Positions 18,865 through 27,777 are shown, numbered from the stretch's first letter. The stretch: 64,000 nt of DNA from Halorubrum lacusprofundi ATCC 49239 (GCF_000022205.1 NC_012029.1:868001-932000); one strand, 5' to 3'. Notes: generated by a model not told the origin, from the sequence alone. Program-made: numbers and translations.

Positions 18865-19251
18865 ATGGCAGACATTCCCATCGAGCGGCTGATGTCGACT
18901 GAGCTCGTCACGATCGACCCGGGGGCGGCCGCCGCGGACGCGGCGAACCGGATGCTGGAGACGGGAGTGAGTTCTATCCTCGTCGTCGACGACGACGGAC
19001 ACCTCGCGGGGCTGATCACCGCGACGGACTTCGTCTCGCTCGTCCGACGGAACGACCCGGAAGACGAGACTCCCGTCGAGGCGTTCATGACGACAGACAT
19101 TGTCACCGTGTCTCCCGACGATTCCGTCGAGGAACTCGCCGAGCCGACGGACCGAGGGTACACGCACCTGCCGGTGGTCACCGCGGACAGCAAGCTGGTC
19201 GGGATAGTCTCGACGACCGATCTCACGACGTACGTCTCGGAGCAGCGGTGA
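18865..19251 (+). CDS. Two-CBS-domain protein
   Basis: 128 residues made of two CBS motifs: residues 1-60 (MSTELVTIDPGAAAADAANR, SSILVVDDDGHLAGLITATD) and 68-125 (MTTDIVTVSPDDSVEELAEP, LPVVTADSKLVGIVSTTDL). Stand-alone CBS pairs bind adenosyl nucleotides and often regulate partner enzymes or transporters. The partner is unknown. It lies 50 bp after dphB on the same strand. A second protein of the same build is encoded at 19920, with 30-35% similarity by eye, so the two may be ancient paralogs. Confidence 0.9.
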   Translation: MADIPIERLMSTELVTIDPGAAAADAANRMLETGVSSILVVDDDGHLAGLITATDFVSLVRRNDPEDETPVEAFMTTDIVTVSPDDSVEELAEPTDRGYTHLPVVTADSKLVGIVSTTDLTTYVSEQR

Positions 19252-19297
19252 CCCTCCCGGCGGTGAGTGAATCGCTCGAAAGACAGTTCCCAGCCGA

Positions 19298-19525
19298 CTA
19301 GCGACCCGACGCGGATATCTGATCGTCGTACGTGGCGCCCGCCGCGATCAGGAAGCCGATTATCGCGGTGACGAGTGCGATGCTCCCGATAGCGACGACG
19401 GCGACGGAGAACAAGTCGTTCGGGAGGACCTGCGCGGACGTCAGCAGCGAGACCGCCGTGACGAATCCGATCAGCAGTAGGAGACGCCCGAGCCGCGCGG
19501 CGTCGATCCCGTTATCACTTGACAT
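19298..19525 (-). CDS. Small two-helix membrane protein
   Basis: 75 residues with two hydrophobic segments (about 12-33 and 39-63) and a short polar C-terminus (TYDDQISASGR). No motif is recognised. Its ATG lies inside the end of the upstream gene, giving an 11-bp overlap that indicates translational coupling. The two products probably act in the same membrane complex or process. Function unknown. Confidence 0.65.
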   Translation of the reverse strand: MSSDNGIDAARLGRLLLLIGFVTAVSLLTSAQVLPNDLFSVAVVAIGSIALVTAIIGFLIAAGATYDDQISASGR

Positions 19526-19772
19526 AAGCCCTGATCTCGTTGATGACGCCGTCGTATTCGTCGTCACTTGCCTCCGCACCGAGCGAGTGGATAGACTGAC
19601 AGATCCACATCCCTGCGGTGAAGTTCAACAGTGCAACGAACGACACCAGCCCGAGCTGCGAGTCCACAGTGAGCCCGATGAGGAATCCCAGCGGGAGCGT
19701 TATCGACATGATGGCGTGCGTGATCAACGACCGAGTTCCGAAGTCGTCCAACAAGCTGAGAACCCCTGCCAT
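19515..19772 (-). CDS. Small membrane protein, first gene of a two-gene unit
   Basis: 85 residues starting MAGVLSLLDDFGTRSLITHA, with two hydrophobic segments (about 17-38 and 42-63) and a charged C-terminus. The ATG at 19772 is preferred because a TATATA box lies 25 bp upstream, which would place transcription initiation at or next to the ATG, whereas the longer frame to 19835 would contain the promoter. It overlaps the downstream membrane gene by 11 bp. Function unknown. Confidence 0.65.
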   Translation of the reverse strand: MAGVLSLLDDFGTRSLITHAIMSITLPLGFLIGLTVDSQLGLVSFVALLNFTAGMWICQSIHSLGAEASDDEYDGVINEIRAYVK

Positions 19773-19796
19773 ATGAATAATATAGGCACGAATGCG

Positions 19797-19802
19797 TATA
19801 TA
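19797..19802 (-). promoter_or_regulatory. TATA box for the small membrane gene pair
   Basis: TATATA lies 25 bp upstream of the ATG at 19772 on the minus strand. This spacing predicts a leaderless mRNA, common in haloarchaea. Confidence 0.55.
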
Positions 19803-19919
19803 TGCTCGTCCGAACGACATCATTCCCCCGGCCATTCGCCAGCCCGTCGCGGAAGTCAGACTGATCGGACGGCGTCAGACACCGGAAGAGTAATCAGATC
19901 TGCTATCACATGGCATGGT

Positions 19920-20294
19920 ATGGATCTGAACGACCGGACCCGCGTCAGCGAGGTCATGTCGACACCCCTCGAAACGATCGGGGCGAACGAGCCGCTCCGG
20001 GAAGCGGCGCGTCGGATGAGCGATAGCGACATCAGCGCACTCGTCGTGACGACCGGCGGCGGCTGTATCGTCACACAAAGCGATATCGTCGGCGCCGTCG
20101 CCGAGGGGGAAGATACCACGGAGACGACGGTTCGGGACGTGATGACCCGGAACGTCGAGACCGTGACGCCGGACCTCATGATGGAGGAGGTGGCCGCGAT
20201 GATGACGATGTACGGCGTGAAACACCTCCCGGTCGTCGACGACGACTACGTCGGGATGGTTTCTTCGACCGATATCGCCGAACACCTTTCGTGA
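19920..20294 (+). CDS. Two-CBS-domain protein
   Basis: 124 residues with two CBS motifs: MSTPLETIGANEPLREAARR through IVTQSDIVGAV, then MTRNVETVTPDLMMEEVAAM through HLPVVDDDYVGMVSSTDIAE. The ATG at 19920 begins MDLNDRTRVSEVM; the longer frame from 19332 crosses the small membrane genes on the other strand and is not credible. It probably binds an adenine nucleotide. It sits 33 bp before the convergent end of the MgtC-type gene. Confidence 0.88.
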   Translation: MDLNDRTRVSEVMSTPLETIGANEPLREAARRMSDSDISALVVTTGGGCIVTQSDIVGAVAEGEDTTETTVRDVMTRNVETVTPDLMMEEVAAMMTMYGVKHLPVVDDDYVGMVSSTDIAEHLS

Positions 20295-20326
20295 GTGGGC
20301 CGGGGCCGGCAGGTCTCTCGCGGCGT

Positions 20327-21574
20327 TTATCGGAGGAGCAGCGGTGCACCGACCACGACACCCACCGCGATCAACACGAGGTTCCAGAACAGCACCGGCC
20401 GGACCAGTTCTCGCGTGATGCTCGCGGCGAACGCCGTCTTGACGAGGACGCTCGCGACCGTCCCCGCGACGACCCCCGCGACCGCGGTGTCGACGCTTAT
20501 CTGACCGGTTCCCAGAAGCGAGACGGCCGTGGTCGTCGCCGTCCCGGAGGAGACGAGTCCCGCGAGGAACGACGTGGCGACGAACCCGCCAGCGCCGAAC
20601 GTCCGCTCGGCGCCCGCCGAGACGACGAGCACGAGGAGGAACAGCGCTCCGAACGTCAGCGCGTTCCGGAGGCTGAACGGCGAGGTGAGCTCCGCCTCCA
20701 TCGTCGTCTGCCAGTCGCTGCGCCACACTGCGATGAGGATGCCCGCGACCGTGATTGCGCCCAGCGGCGCGCCCACGATCAGGGCGGCCTCGGGGACGAA
20801 GACGGCGACGACCGCGGCGTTCCGGAGGGCCATCGCGGCGTTCGCGAGCAGGATCGAGCCGACGGCGATATCGAGTAAGTCCGCCTGCCCCTTCGCGCGT
20901 TTGGCCATCTCGGCGACGACCGCGGTCGAGTTCACGAGCCCACCGAAGAAGCCGGTGACCGCGTAACCGCGCCCCTGGTACCGCTTTACAAGCACGTAGT
21001 TGACGAAGCCGATGGCGCTGACGGCGACGACCAGCGACCAGATGAGACGCGGCTGGACCGCGCCCCACGGGTCGATGGTCTCCGCCGGGAGCAGCGGGAA
21101 GACAACGAACGCGATGATCGTGAACTCGACCGCGCTGCGAACCTCCTCCCGCGAGAGCCCCCACGCGAACTGGTGAAGCTCGCGTTTCAACACGAGCAGT
21201 AGCGAGGAGAGCATCGCCACCGTCACCGCCTCGATGAAGAACTCCTCGACGACGAGCGCGCCGACCCCGTACGTGACGAGCATCGACACCGACGTAGTCA
21301 GCGAGAGCCCATCAACCGCCTCCTCGACAAAGCTCCGGACCGCGAGCAGCACCGCGATGGCGACGATCAGCGCCCCACCGACGATCAGGAGCCCGTCGTG
21401 GCCGAGCAGCGAGAACACGGCCGCCGCGAGACTGATCAGCGCGAACGTTCGGATACCTGCGGATTTTTGAGACCACTCCCGCTCTAGGCCCAGAAACATC
21501 CCCAGCGCGGTCGCCAAGACCAGCTTCGCGACGTTCGTCTGGAGGTAGACCAGCGGGTCGATGGCGCTCAACAC
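20327..21574 (-). CDS. MgtC/SapB-family membrane protein (DUF4010 type)
   Basis: 415 residues, GTG start. The first 140 residues form the MgtC-like domain: LATALGMFLGLEREWSQKSA is the signature with its conserved Arg-Glu, followed by GIRTFALISLAAAV. The C-terminal part (about 170-415) has a further eight or so helices typical of the DUF4010 group (GFFGGLVNSTAVVAEMA, SSGTATTTAVSLL). The role in haloarchaea is not established; bacterial MgtC domains relate to magnesium limitation. The upstream 180 bp is AT-rich around 21676-21700, the likely promoter. Confidence 0.85.
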   Translation of the reverse strand: MLSAIDPLVYLQTNVAKLVLATALGMFLGLEREWSQKSAGIRTFALISLAAAVFSLLGHDGLLIVGGALIVAIAVLLAVRSFVEEAVDGLSLTTSVSMLVTYGVGALVVEEFFIEAVTVAMLSSLLLVLKRELHQFAWGLSREEVRSAVEFTIIAFVVFPLLPAETIDPWGAVQPRLIWSLVVAVSAIGFVNYVLVKRYQGRGYAVTGFFGGLVNSTAVVAEMAKRAKGQADLLDIAVGSILLANAAMALRNAAVVAVFVPEAALIVGAPLGAITVAGILIAVWRSDWQTTMEAELTSPFSLRNALTFGALFLLVLVVSAGAERTFGAGGFVATSFLAGLVSSGTATTTAVSLLGTGQISVDTAVAGVVAGTVASVLVKTAFAASITRELVRPVLFWNLVLIAVGVVVGAPLLLR

Positions 21575-21754
21575 GGGGCGTCACCCCGTCGTCGCCGTCG
21601 CGGTCGCCCCGGGTCCCTACCCGACGGAGTCGTCGCGTGCATACGCTGAAGCAGTCGACAGCGACGCCTATAGCTTACCATATATGTCCATATAGTAACA
21701 TTCTGTAGCAGAGCGCAATCCCGAAATACGGGCGCTCACGTCTCGGACGCCGCG

Positions 21755-22717
21755 TCAGCGGTTGGTCGGCTCCCGTGGGAGTTCGAGCGCCTCCGTCAAG
21801 TCGTGCTCCTCGCCAGTGAGCAGGTAGAGCACGTCTTCGAGGATGACCACGAGCTCCGGCAGCTCTCGCACGACGAGGAAGGTGATGCCGATCAGCGCCA
21901 CGACCGCGAGCAGCTGGCTCATGATCCGGTCGGAGATCAGGAACGACACGCGGTAGGGGTCGCTCGCGCCGAACATCGCCAACACGAGGTCCGGGTACCA
22001 CTGCATGTACTGGTTGCCCGCGACCACCGAAATGAACGTCGTCCGGAGGATGTTGAGGACGTAGATGAGCGAGACCGACACCGCGAGCCCGCGGAGCTTC
22101 CGTCGCAGCGGCGCCTCGACCGCCGCGACGAGCCCGCCGAAGATCGCCATGCTCCCGAGTCCTGTACAGGCGAGCACGATGTCGATCCGGTAGGTGTGTC
22201 CGTCGTCGAGCGTCCACAGGTAGGCCGCGTTGTACCCCTCGCTGCTCGCCACCCGCTCCGGCACGTAGCCGAGTAGGTCGATGAGCATCCCGGTCTGGGT
22301 CGCGACCGCCTCGATGAGGATCCGGCGAGGCTCGGGGAACGCCATGCCGCCGAGCGTGAACGCCGGAATCGTCTCGAACGGGAGGTAGATGAACAGCATG
22401 ATCGCGATCGCTCGCGTGAGGGTGAACAGCGACCCCCGCCCGTTGTACAGCAGGTAGCCGGCGTATATACAGGCCGGAACCCCGACGAGCGCGAGGATCG
22501 ACTCGACGTAGCTCTGGTGCTCGAACGCGAAGTACGGCACCGTGGTCAGCCAGAAGAGCCCGAACAGCGCCCACGTGCCGGCCGCGAGCGAGCGACCCGC
22601 CGCCAGCCCGCGGCTGTCGAGCAGCCACGCGACGGCGAAGAGGATCGCGACGAGCCAAGCGAACGTGAACGTGTCCGGCAACAGAGTTAGAACCGCCGGC
22701 ACGCCGGAACCAAACAT
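21755..22717 (-). CDS. artA: Archaeosortase A
   Basis: 320 residues with about eight membrane helices. The catalytic cysteine is in LACTGLGSM, Cys184 counting from the ATG at 22717. Arginines fall at 225 (ILRTTF) and 264 (ISDRIM). From memory, these spacings of 41 and 80 residues match the C173/R214/R253 triad reported for the Haloferax enzyme. ArtA cleaves PGF-CTERM tripartite signals and links the new C-terminus to an archaeal lipid. Two substrates are encoded in this window: the binding protein at 3770-4927 and the surface protein at 33169-36240. It is next to spt5 but separated by 92 bp. Confidence 0.93.
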   Translation of the reverse strand: MFGSGVPAVLTLLPDTFTFAWLVAILFAVAWLLDSRGLAAGRSLAAGTWALFGLFWLTTVPYFAFEHQSYVESILALVGVPACIYAGYLLYNGRGSLFTLTRAIAIMLFIYLPFETIPAFTLGGMAFPEPRRILIEAVATQTGMLIDLLGYVPERVASSEGYNAAYLWTLDDGHTYRIDIVLACTGLGSMAIFGGLVAAVEAPLRRKLRGLAVSVSLIYVLNILRTTFISVVAGNQYMQWYPDLVLAMFGASDPYRVSFLISDRIMSQLLAVVALIGITFLVVRELPELVVILEDVLYLLTGEEHDLTEALELPREPTNR

Positions 22718-22809
22718 GTCCGAAGCGTCAGTCGGCGTCGGATAAAGCCCTTGTCGTTACCGACGAATCCTCGGGTAGATCGAACGAGAGATCGGAGCGG
22801 TCCGACCGC

Positions 22810-23262
22810 TCAGCGCTCGTCCGAGTCGAGCACGCGGATCTGGTCGCCACGGACCGTCACCGGAATCGGAACGGTCGCCTCGTACAGCTCGACAGTCACC
22901 TGGTCTTTCCCCTCGTCGATCCGCTGGACGCGGGCCTTCTCGCCTTTGAAGGGGCCGGCGATCAGCTCGACGATGTCGCCCTCGGCGATCCCCTCCACGT
23001 CGGGGGTCGGCGAGAGAAAGTGCTCGACCTCGGAGAAGGGGCTCTCCGCCGGGCCCTCCGAGCCCTGAATCACGCCGCGAGCGTGGGGGATCTCGTCGAG
23101 GATTCGGGCGAATACGCTCCCGTCGGTGGCCTCGACCATCACGTAGCTCGTCAGCTGGTCGGGGGCGATGACGGCTTGAATCTCCGGCATCTCCTTTTCC
23201 GCGAGCATGTCGGCGACGGTCCGCTCCTGCCTCGCGGTGGTCTTGACCGAGAAGATCGGCAT
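22810..23262 (-). CDS. spt5: Transcription elongation factor Spt5
   Basis: 150 residues. The NGN domain (about 1-85: MPIFSVKTTARQERTVADML, YVMVEATDGS, GVIQGSEGP) is followed by a KOW domain (about 95-125: GDIVELIAGPFKGEKARVQR). It binds the RNA polymerase clamp with Spt4 and promotes processivity. The ATG overlaps the TAA of secE by one base (TAATG), so the two genes are translationally coupled. The ftsZ-secE-spt5 order is widely conserved in haloarchaea. Confidence 0.95.
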   Translation of the reverse strand: MPIFSVKTTARQERTVADMLAEKEMPEIQAVIAPDQLTSYVMVEATDGSVFARILDEIPHARGVIQGSEGPAESPFSEVEHFLSPTPDVEGIAEGDIVELIAGPFKGEKARVQRIDEGKDQVTVELYEATVPIPVTVRGDQIRVLDSDER

Positions 23263-23438
23263 TACGCGCCGACCCCCGGCAGGAGGCTCATGATCGCGAA
23301 CATCAGGAAGCCGATGAAGCCGATGAGGAGGATCCCGGCCCCGGCGATCTTCGACACCTGGAGGAACTCGTCGGTGCTCGGCGTGCTCGCCAGTTTCAGC
23401 ACCCGAATGTAGCTGTTGAGGTCGTACGGAACGTCCAT
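23262..23438 (-). CDS. secE: Protein translocase subunit SecE (Sec61 gamma)
   Basis: 58 residues. An amphipathic N-terminal helix (YDLNSYIRVLKLASTPSTDE, then FLQVSKIAGAG) leads into a single membrane helix (about 36-54, ILLIGFIGFLMFAIMSLL). This is the standard archaeal SecE/Sec61-gamma layout, clamping the two halves of SecY. The gene lies between ftsZ and spt5; its stop codon shares one base with the spt5 start. Confidence 0.93.
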   Translation of the reverse strand: MDVPYDLNSYIRVLKLASTPSTDEFLQVSKIAGAGILLIGFIGFLMFAIMSLLPGVGA

Positions 23439-23567
23439 GTTACGAGAGAATTCGTGGTGATCCGGTTTTTACCTTTTGATGCGAGGCGGACGGGAAGGGG
23501 CGGATGAAAACGGACGGAGACGGACAGAGATCGATGAGTCGACCCGTATTCGTCGTCGACGGCGCGA

Positions 23568-24728
23568 CTACTCCACGTAGTCGATGTCTTCCATCTCGGG
23601 CGTTTCTCCTTCTCCCTCGGCCGATTCGCCGTTGCGGCCGTAGATCTGCGGCGACTCGACGCCGGTCACCACGATCATGGTCCGCATCTCGCCTTCCAGC
23701 TCCTCGTCAACGGAGGTTCCCCAGATGATCCGGGCGTCGGGGTCGATCCGGTCGTAGATCTCCTCGACGACGCCCTCTGCCTCTTCGATGGACATGTCGG
23801 TCCCGCCGGTGACGTTGACCAGCGCGGAGTTCGCGCTGGAGATGTCGACATCGAGCAGGGGCGAGCGGAGCGCCGATTTCACCGAGTCCTGCGCCTTCGA
23901 GTCGGAGTCGGACTCGCCGAGCCCGATCATCGCGACGCCGCCCTTCTCCATGACGGTGCGAACGTCGGCGAAGTCGAGGTTGACGAGTCCGGGCATCGTA
24001 ATGAGCTCCGTGATACCTTTCACCGAGCGCATTAGGACCTCGTCGGACACCTTGAACGCCTGCCGAACGGGGAGCTTCCCGACCGAGTCGAGCAGGCGAT
24101 CGTTGGGGACGACGATGACGGTGTCGCTCACGTCGCGGAGCCGTTCGAGGCCGGCCTCGGCGTTCGTTCGTCGGACCTCGCCCTCGGCAGTGAAGGGGGT
24201 CGTGACGATGGCGATGGTCAGGGCGCCCGACTCGCGGGCGGCCTTCGCGACGACCGGGGCGGACCCGGTCCCCGTGCCGCCGCCGAGCCCGGCGGTGACG
24301 AACACCATGTCGGAGCCGTCGATGGCGTCCTGGATCTCCTCTTGGGACTCGATGGCGGCCTCCTCACCGACCTGCGGGAGGGAGCCGGCGCCGCGACCTT
24401 GCGTCTTCTGCTGGCCCATAAGGATCTTCGTGTCGGCTTCGATGTTGACGAGGTGCTGAACGTCGGTGTTGGCCGCGACCAGCTTCGCCCCGTGGATCCC
24501 CTCCTCGGTCATCCGGTTGACCGTGTTGCCGCCGGCGCCTCCGCAGCCGACGACGGTGATGTTCGTCTGGAGGTCCTGGAGGACGTCCTGCAGCTCGTCG
24601 TCGGTCATCGTTCCGGTCTGAGGCGGGGCTCCGGCGGTTGCGCCGTTCTCGCCGGCGCCGGCCTCCCCGGAGTCATCTACCGGGGATTCCTCGGCTTCGT
24701 CGATGGCGTCCTCTACAATAGAGTCCAT
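23568..24728 (-). CDS. ftsZ1: Cell division protein FtsZ (FtsZ1 type)
   Basis: 386 residues. The GTPase core has [20 protein letters not shown], the tubulin signature [10 protein letters not shown] and VVPNDRLLD. The T7-loop segment [20 protein letters not shown] activates the neighbouring subunit's GTP. N-terminal (about 1-45) and C-terminal (about 360-386) tails are acidic and low complexity, as in haloarchaeal FtsZ1. It polymerises at midcell; FtsZ1 is involved in division and shape together with FtsZ2, which is not in this window. It heads the ftsZ-secE-spt5 cluster, 129 bp before secE. Confidence 0.95.
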   Translation of the reverse strand: MDSIVEDAIDEAEESPVDDSGEAGAGENGATAGAPPQTGTMTDDELQDVLQDLQTNITVVGCGGAGGNTVNRMTEEGIHGAKLVAANTDVQHLVNIEADTKILMGQQKTQGRGAGSLPQVGEEAAIESQEEIQDAIDGSDMVFVTAGLGGGTGTGSAPVVAKAARESGALTIAIVTTPFTAEGEVRRTNAEAGLERLRDVSDTVIVVPNDRLLDSVGKLPVRQAFKVSDEVLMRSVKGITELITMPGLVNLDFADVRTVMEKGGVAMIGLGESDSDSKAQDSVKSALRSPLLDVDISSANSALVNVTGGTDMSIEEAEGVVEEIYDRIDPDARIIWGTSVDEELEGEMRTMIVVTGVESPQIYGRNGESAEGEGETPEMEDIDYVE

Positions 24729-24752
24729 TATATGGTGTGGTTGCGAGCCGGA

Positions 24753-24763
24753 CGTATTTATTT
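24753..24763 (-). promoter_or_regulatory. TATA element of ftsZ
   Basis: AAATAAATACG on the minus strand is 25-35 bp upstream of the ftsZ ATG, a normal archaeal box A position that predicts a very short leader. Confidence 0.5.
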
Positions 24764-24897
24764 TTGCCCGATCGTCTGACGCGAGTCAGACGGCGGGAGA
24801 CGGTCTTGAGAGCCGTCGAAACCGGCGTGTCAGCGATCGCTCGCGAGGGCGCTCTCGAGGGCGCTCTCGATCCGCCGACCGCGCTCGAACAGGGCGG

Positions 24898-26379
24898 TCA
24901 CTCAGAGGGTTCGGTAGGGGGCTCGGCGGCGGAGTCAGTGGGGGAGTCGATCGGGAATCGGTTTGTCCGCTCTCGCGACACGTCCGCCGGCGCGATCGTT
25001 TCGCCGTCGACTTCGACCGACTCCCCGCTCGCGAGCCGCCCGAACGCCGGCCCCTCCGGGACCCCACGCTTGGCGGCGAGCTCGGGATCGAACGCGGTCT
25101 CGCGCGCTATCACGGCGCCGTCGGTAATGTCGACCGTGTCGTACCCGCGCTCCAACACGCCCGCGAGGTCTGCGACGAGGTCGTCGTATCCGGGCGACAC
25201 CTCGTCGTCAGCGAACGCGACCGACCCGGCCGCTCGCGTTCCGGCCTGCTCGGTGTCGAAGGCGACCGCGTTCGTCTCCACGGCCACGCGGGCCGCGTCC
25301 GCGTCCACGCCCTGTGCCCGCGAGAGCAGGTCTTCCGGGAGGCCCCTGACGCGGATCGCGTCGGGTGACGCGGGGACGACCTCACCGAACCGGAGCCCCT
25401 CGTCGATCGTCGCGAGGTCGGACTCCAGCCGCTCGACCAGCGGCAAGGGGCGATCGCCGACCGCACGCACCCACGTCTCGCTCACGACACGGTGGCCGAG
25501 CGCCTCGACCGTCGCTTCGAGATCGGGCTTTTCACCCTCGATAACCGCCACATTCGCCTTGCTCCGCGCGAACGCCTGCTCGATCACGTCTCGGTTCGCG
25601 TCGGGCGCGCCAAGTTCTCCGAGCGCCCAGTCGGCGCCGACGTGTCCCACCGCCCACTCGGTCTCGCGGACAATTCGGGTGAACCGCGGGGCGTAGTGGC
25701 CGCCGCCAAAGCCGACGACGTGGCGGGGGTGGGGGTCGTCGTCGATCTCGTCAGTCGTTTCCCCTGCGTCAGTGACCAGATCCGCGTCGGTCCCGCGCAG
25801 GTCGAGCACCGCCCGCGCGACCGCCCGGGCCGCATCCGCGTCGGTCCACTGCGGCTCGTCGGAGCCGAGTTCGACGAACAGCGACGGGACGGACGTGTCC
25901 GTCGGGCCGTGGTGAGTGCACTCGATCCCCACGTCGTACCCCTCGGGAGCGTGCGCCGCCAGCGCCTCGACGACGCGCTTCTCGGCTCCCGGCGCCGCCC
26001 GAGCCAGCGTGTCCGGCTCGCCCCCGTATGGCGCAGGGCCGAAGTTCCCGGTGACGTGAGCCGTTAGTAGCTCTCCCGTCTCGCCGGAATGGCGGGAGAC
26101 GAACGCGAGGAACTCGGGGGTCTCGTCGGTGTCGTCGCTTGCCGCGTCGTTCGTCTCGTCACCTGCCCCACCACCGAACGCGGCCGCGGGATCGTCCAGG
26201 TAGATGTGGAGGTCGTCGAACTCCCGCAGCTCGAACCCGTCGGTCCGGTAGTACGTTCCGCCGCCGTCGGCGTCGGGACGACTCGGGTCGTCGCGGCGCT
26301 CCCAGTCGCCGAGGTCGAGCAGGTGCTCGCCGATGTGTTCCGAGGCGCTGTCGGCCCGGCTGACGACGATCGCTATCAC
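24898..26379 (-). CDS. dtdA: D-aminoacyl-tRNA deacylase (archaeal DTD2 type)
   Basis: 493 residues from a GTG at 26379. IVVSRADSASEHIGEHLL opens the family. SRHSGETGELLTAHVTGNF, ECTHHGPTDTSVPSLFVELG and VVGFGGGHYAPRF carry the conserved metal and substrate residues of archaeal DTD2. The enzyme removes D-amino acids wrongly attached to tRNA. A C-terminal region of about 150 residues (from SETWVRAVGDRP on) goes beyond the minimal archaeal enzyme and looks like a haloarchaeal extension. The ends are acidic and low complexity. It is a single gene; its upstream region carries the first copy of the hairpin element. Confidence 0.9.
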   Translation of the reverse strand: MIAIVVSRADSASEHIGEHLLDLGDWERRDDPSRPDADGGGTYYRTDGFELREFDDLHIYLDDPAAAFGGGAGDETNDAASDDTDETPEFLAFVSRHSGETGELLTAHVTGNFGPAPYGGEPDTLARAAPGAEKRVVEALAAHAPEGYDVGIECTHHGPTDTSVPSLFVELGSDEPQWTDADAARAVARAVLDLRGTDADLVTDAGETTDEIDDDPHPRHVVGFGGGHYAPRFTRIVRETEWAVGHVGADWALGELGAPDANRDVIEQAFARSKANVAVIEGEKPDLEATVEALGHRVVSETWVRAVGDRPLPLVERLESDLATIDEGLRFGEVVPASPDAIRVRGLPEDLLSRAQGVDADAARVAVETNAVAFDTEQAGTRAAGSVAFADDEVSPGYDDLVADLAGVLERGYDTVDITDGAVIARETAFDPELAAKRGVPEGPAFGRLASGESVEVDGETIAPADVSRERTNRFPIDSPTDSAAEPPTEPSE

Positions 26380-26466
26380 GCCTGTTGGTCAGGGTCGGGC
26401 AGCCGAATAGCCGTCGATACGATGTCGATGGAGCGGTGACGAACTTATTTGAATGCCCGGTCGATC

Positions 26467-26784
26467 GCTTATAAGTGAACGACGCTGATTCGGCGACGAA
26501 CACCTCCAAAGCCCCAGCCGTCGAGGAGGCCGCACACTCGTTGCGCGCTTCAGTCGCTCACTCCGTTCGCTCCTTCCAGTGCTTACGTCGCCTGCGGCCT
26601 CCTCGACGGCTGCCCCTTTGAATCCCACCCCGCACAGCACTGCAACCGCACCTCACGCCTCCCCAGCCTCGCCGGCGCGGCGCTCAAAAGCGCCGCGCCG
26701 ACTCCCTCGCACGCGCTCCTCGCGAGCCGATGGCCCGCTCGGAGGCGCGCGCCACCGCACATCGCTTATTTTCCATTTATAAAT
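26467..26784 (+). repeat. Hairpin-cassette intergenic element, copy 1
   Basis: About 318 bp of non-coding DNA between dtdA and the exchanger gene. It begins CTTATAAGTGAACGAC and continues with the conserved block GAACACCTCCAAAGCCCCAG. Next comes a perfect 19-bp inverted repeat (26516-26534 with 26593-26611), then CGGCTGCCCCTTTGA, a block ending CCTCCCCAGCCTCGC, and a GCGGCGCT/AGCGCCGC hairpin near 26678-26697. The closing block is GCTCGGAGGCGCGCGCC followed by an AT-rich end with TTTATAAA near 26777. The same ordered end blocks occur at 43661-44035 (reversed) and 62643-62966. No protein reading frame is convincing. Confidence 0.85.
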
Positions 26785-26826
26785 ATCGTCGTCGTCGACC
26801 ACCGATCCAGTGCGCCCGCCGCAGAC

Positions 26827-27777
26827 TCACGGCAGCAGCAGGTAGACGAACAGGACGTAGCCGACGACGAGAACGCTGCCGTCAACTCGCGAGATGCGGT
26901 CGCCGCGGTACATCAGCCCGACCAGCAGAGCGGTAAAGGCGAGTAGCGCGGGGAACTCGAAGCCGCGCACGCTGGGGGCCACGCTGATCGGCGTGACCAC
27001 CGCGACGATGCCGATGACCGCGAGGATGTTGTAGATGTTCGAGCCGACGACGTTGCCCACGCTGAACTCCGCCTCACCGCGGATTGCCGCGATGACGCTG
27101 GCGGCCAGTTCCGGCAGCGAGGTCCCCAGCGCCAGCACCGTGAGCCCGATGAAGATGTCGGAGAAGCCGGCGGCCGACAGCAGCGACTGCCCCCCATCGA
27201 CCAGCCAACTGGAGCCGACGACGAGGGCGACGATACCCCCGACGACGGCGGCAGCGTCTCGGACCCGCGCTTCCGGCATTTCCGCGCGCTCGGCGGCAGA
27301 GATCCCAGACTGGGTCTGCTGGACCCGTCGCAGGACGACGGCGGTGAACGCGACGAGGACAGCGAGCAGGAGGACACCGTCGACGGCGCCGATCTGGCCG
27401 TCCCACCCGAGGCCGACAAGAAGCAACGCCGCGAGCACCATGAACGGGATGTGACGTTCGAAAACCGTCTGAGAGATGTTGAGCGGGCGGATCAGCGCGG
27501 AGACCCCCAACACGAGTCCGATATTCGCGATGTTCGAACCGACGATCGCGCCCAGTCCGGTGTCGGTCGACACCGTGACCGCACCGAGGAGCGAGACGAA
27601 CAGTTCGGGGGCTGTCGTCGCGAACGCGACGACGGTGACCCCGACCGTCGATGCCTTCAGCCCGACCGCGAGCGCGAGGTCGCTGGCGCCTTTGACGAGC
27701 AGTTCGGCGCCGGCGTACAGGAGGGCGGCGCCACCGGCGAGCAGTAGGAGTTCCGTGAGCGGCGACCCGAGTAGCAC
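26827..27777 (-). CDS. Calcium/sodium antiporter (CaCA family, YrbG-like)
   Basis: 316 residues, GTG start, about ten helices in two inverted halves. Each half carries the alpha-repeat signature: GAIVGSNIANIGLVLGVSAL near residue 75 and SVGNVVGSNIYNILAVIGIV near 245. GTSLPELAASVIAA and TTAPELFVSLLGAV contain the ion-binding Glu residues. It exchanges Ca2+ for Na+ or H+ across the cytoplasmic membrane. It is a single gene, preceded by 103 bp and followed downstream by the first hairpin element. Confidence 0.92.
   Translation of the reverse strand: MLLGSPLTELLLLAGGAALLYAGAELLVKGASDLALAVGLKASTVGVTVVAFATTAPELFVSLLGAVTVSTDTGLGAIVGSNIANIGLVLGVSALIRPLNISQTVFERHIPFMVLAALLLVGLGWDGQIGAVDGVLLLAVLVAFTAVVLRRVQQTQSGISAAERAEMPEARVRDAAAVVGGIVALVVGSSWLVDGGQSLLSAAGFSDIFIGLTVLALGTSLPELAASVIAAIRGEAEFSVGNVVGSNIYNILAVIGIVAVVTPISVAPSVRGFEFPALLAFTALLVGLMYRGDRISRVDGSVLVVGYVLFVYLLLP

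Noticed and set aside
21676-21700. Palindrome-like ACCATATATGTCCATATAGT before the MgtC-type gene
   Set aside because: The dyad is imperfect and AT-only; it is adequately explained as a TATA region.
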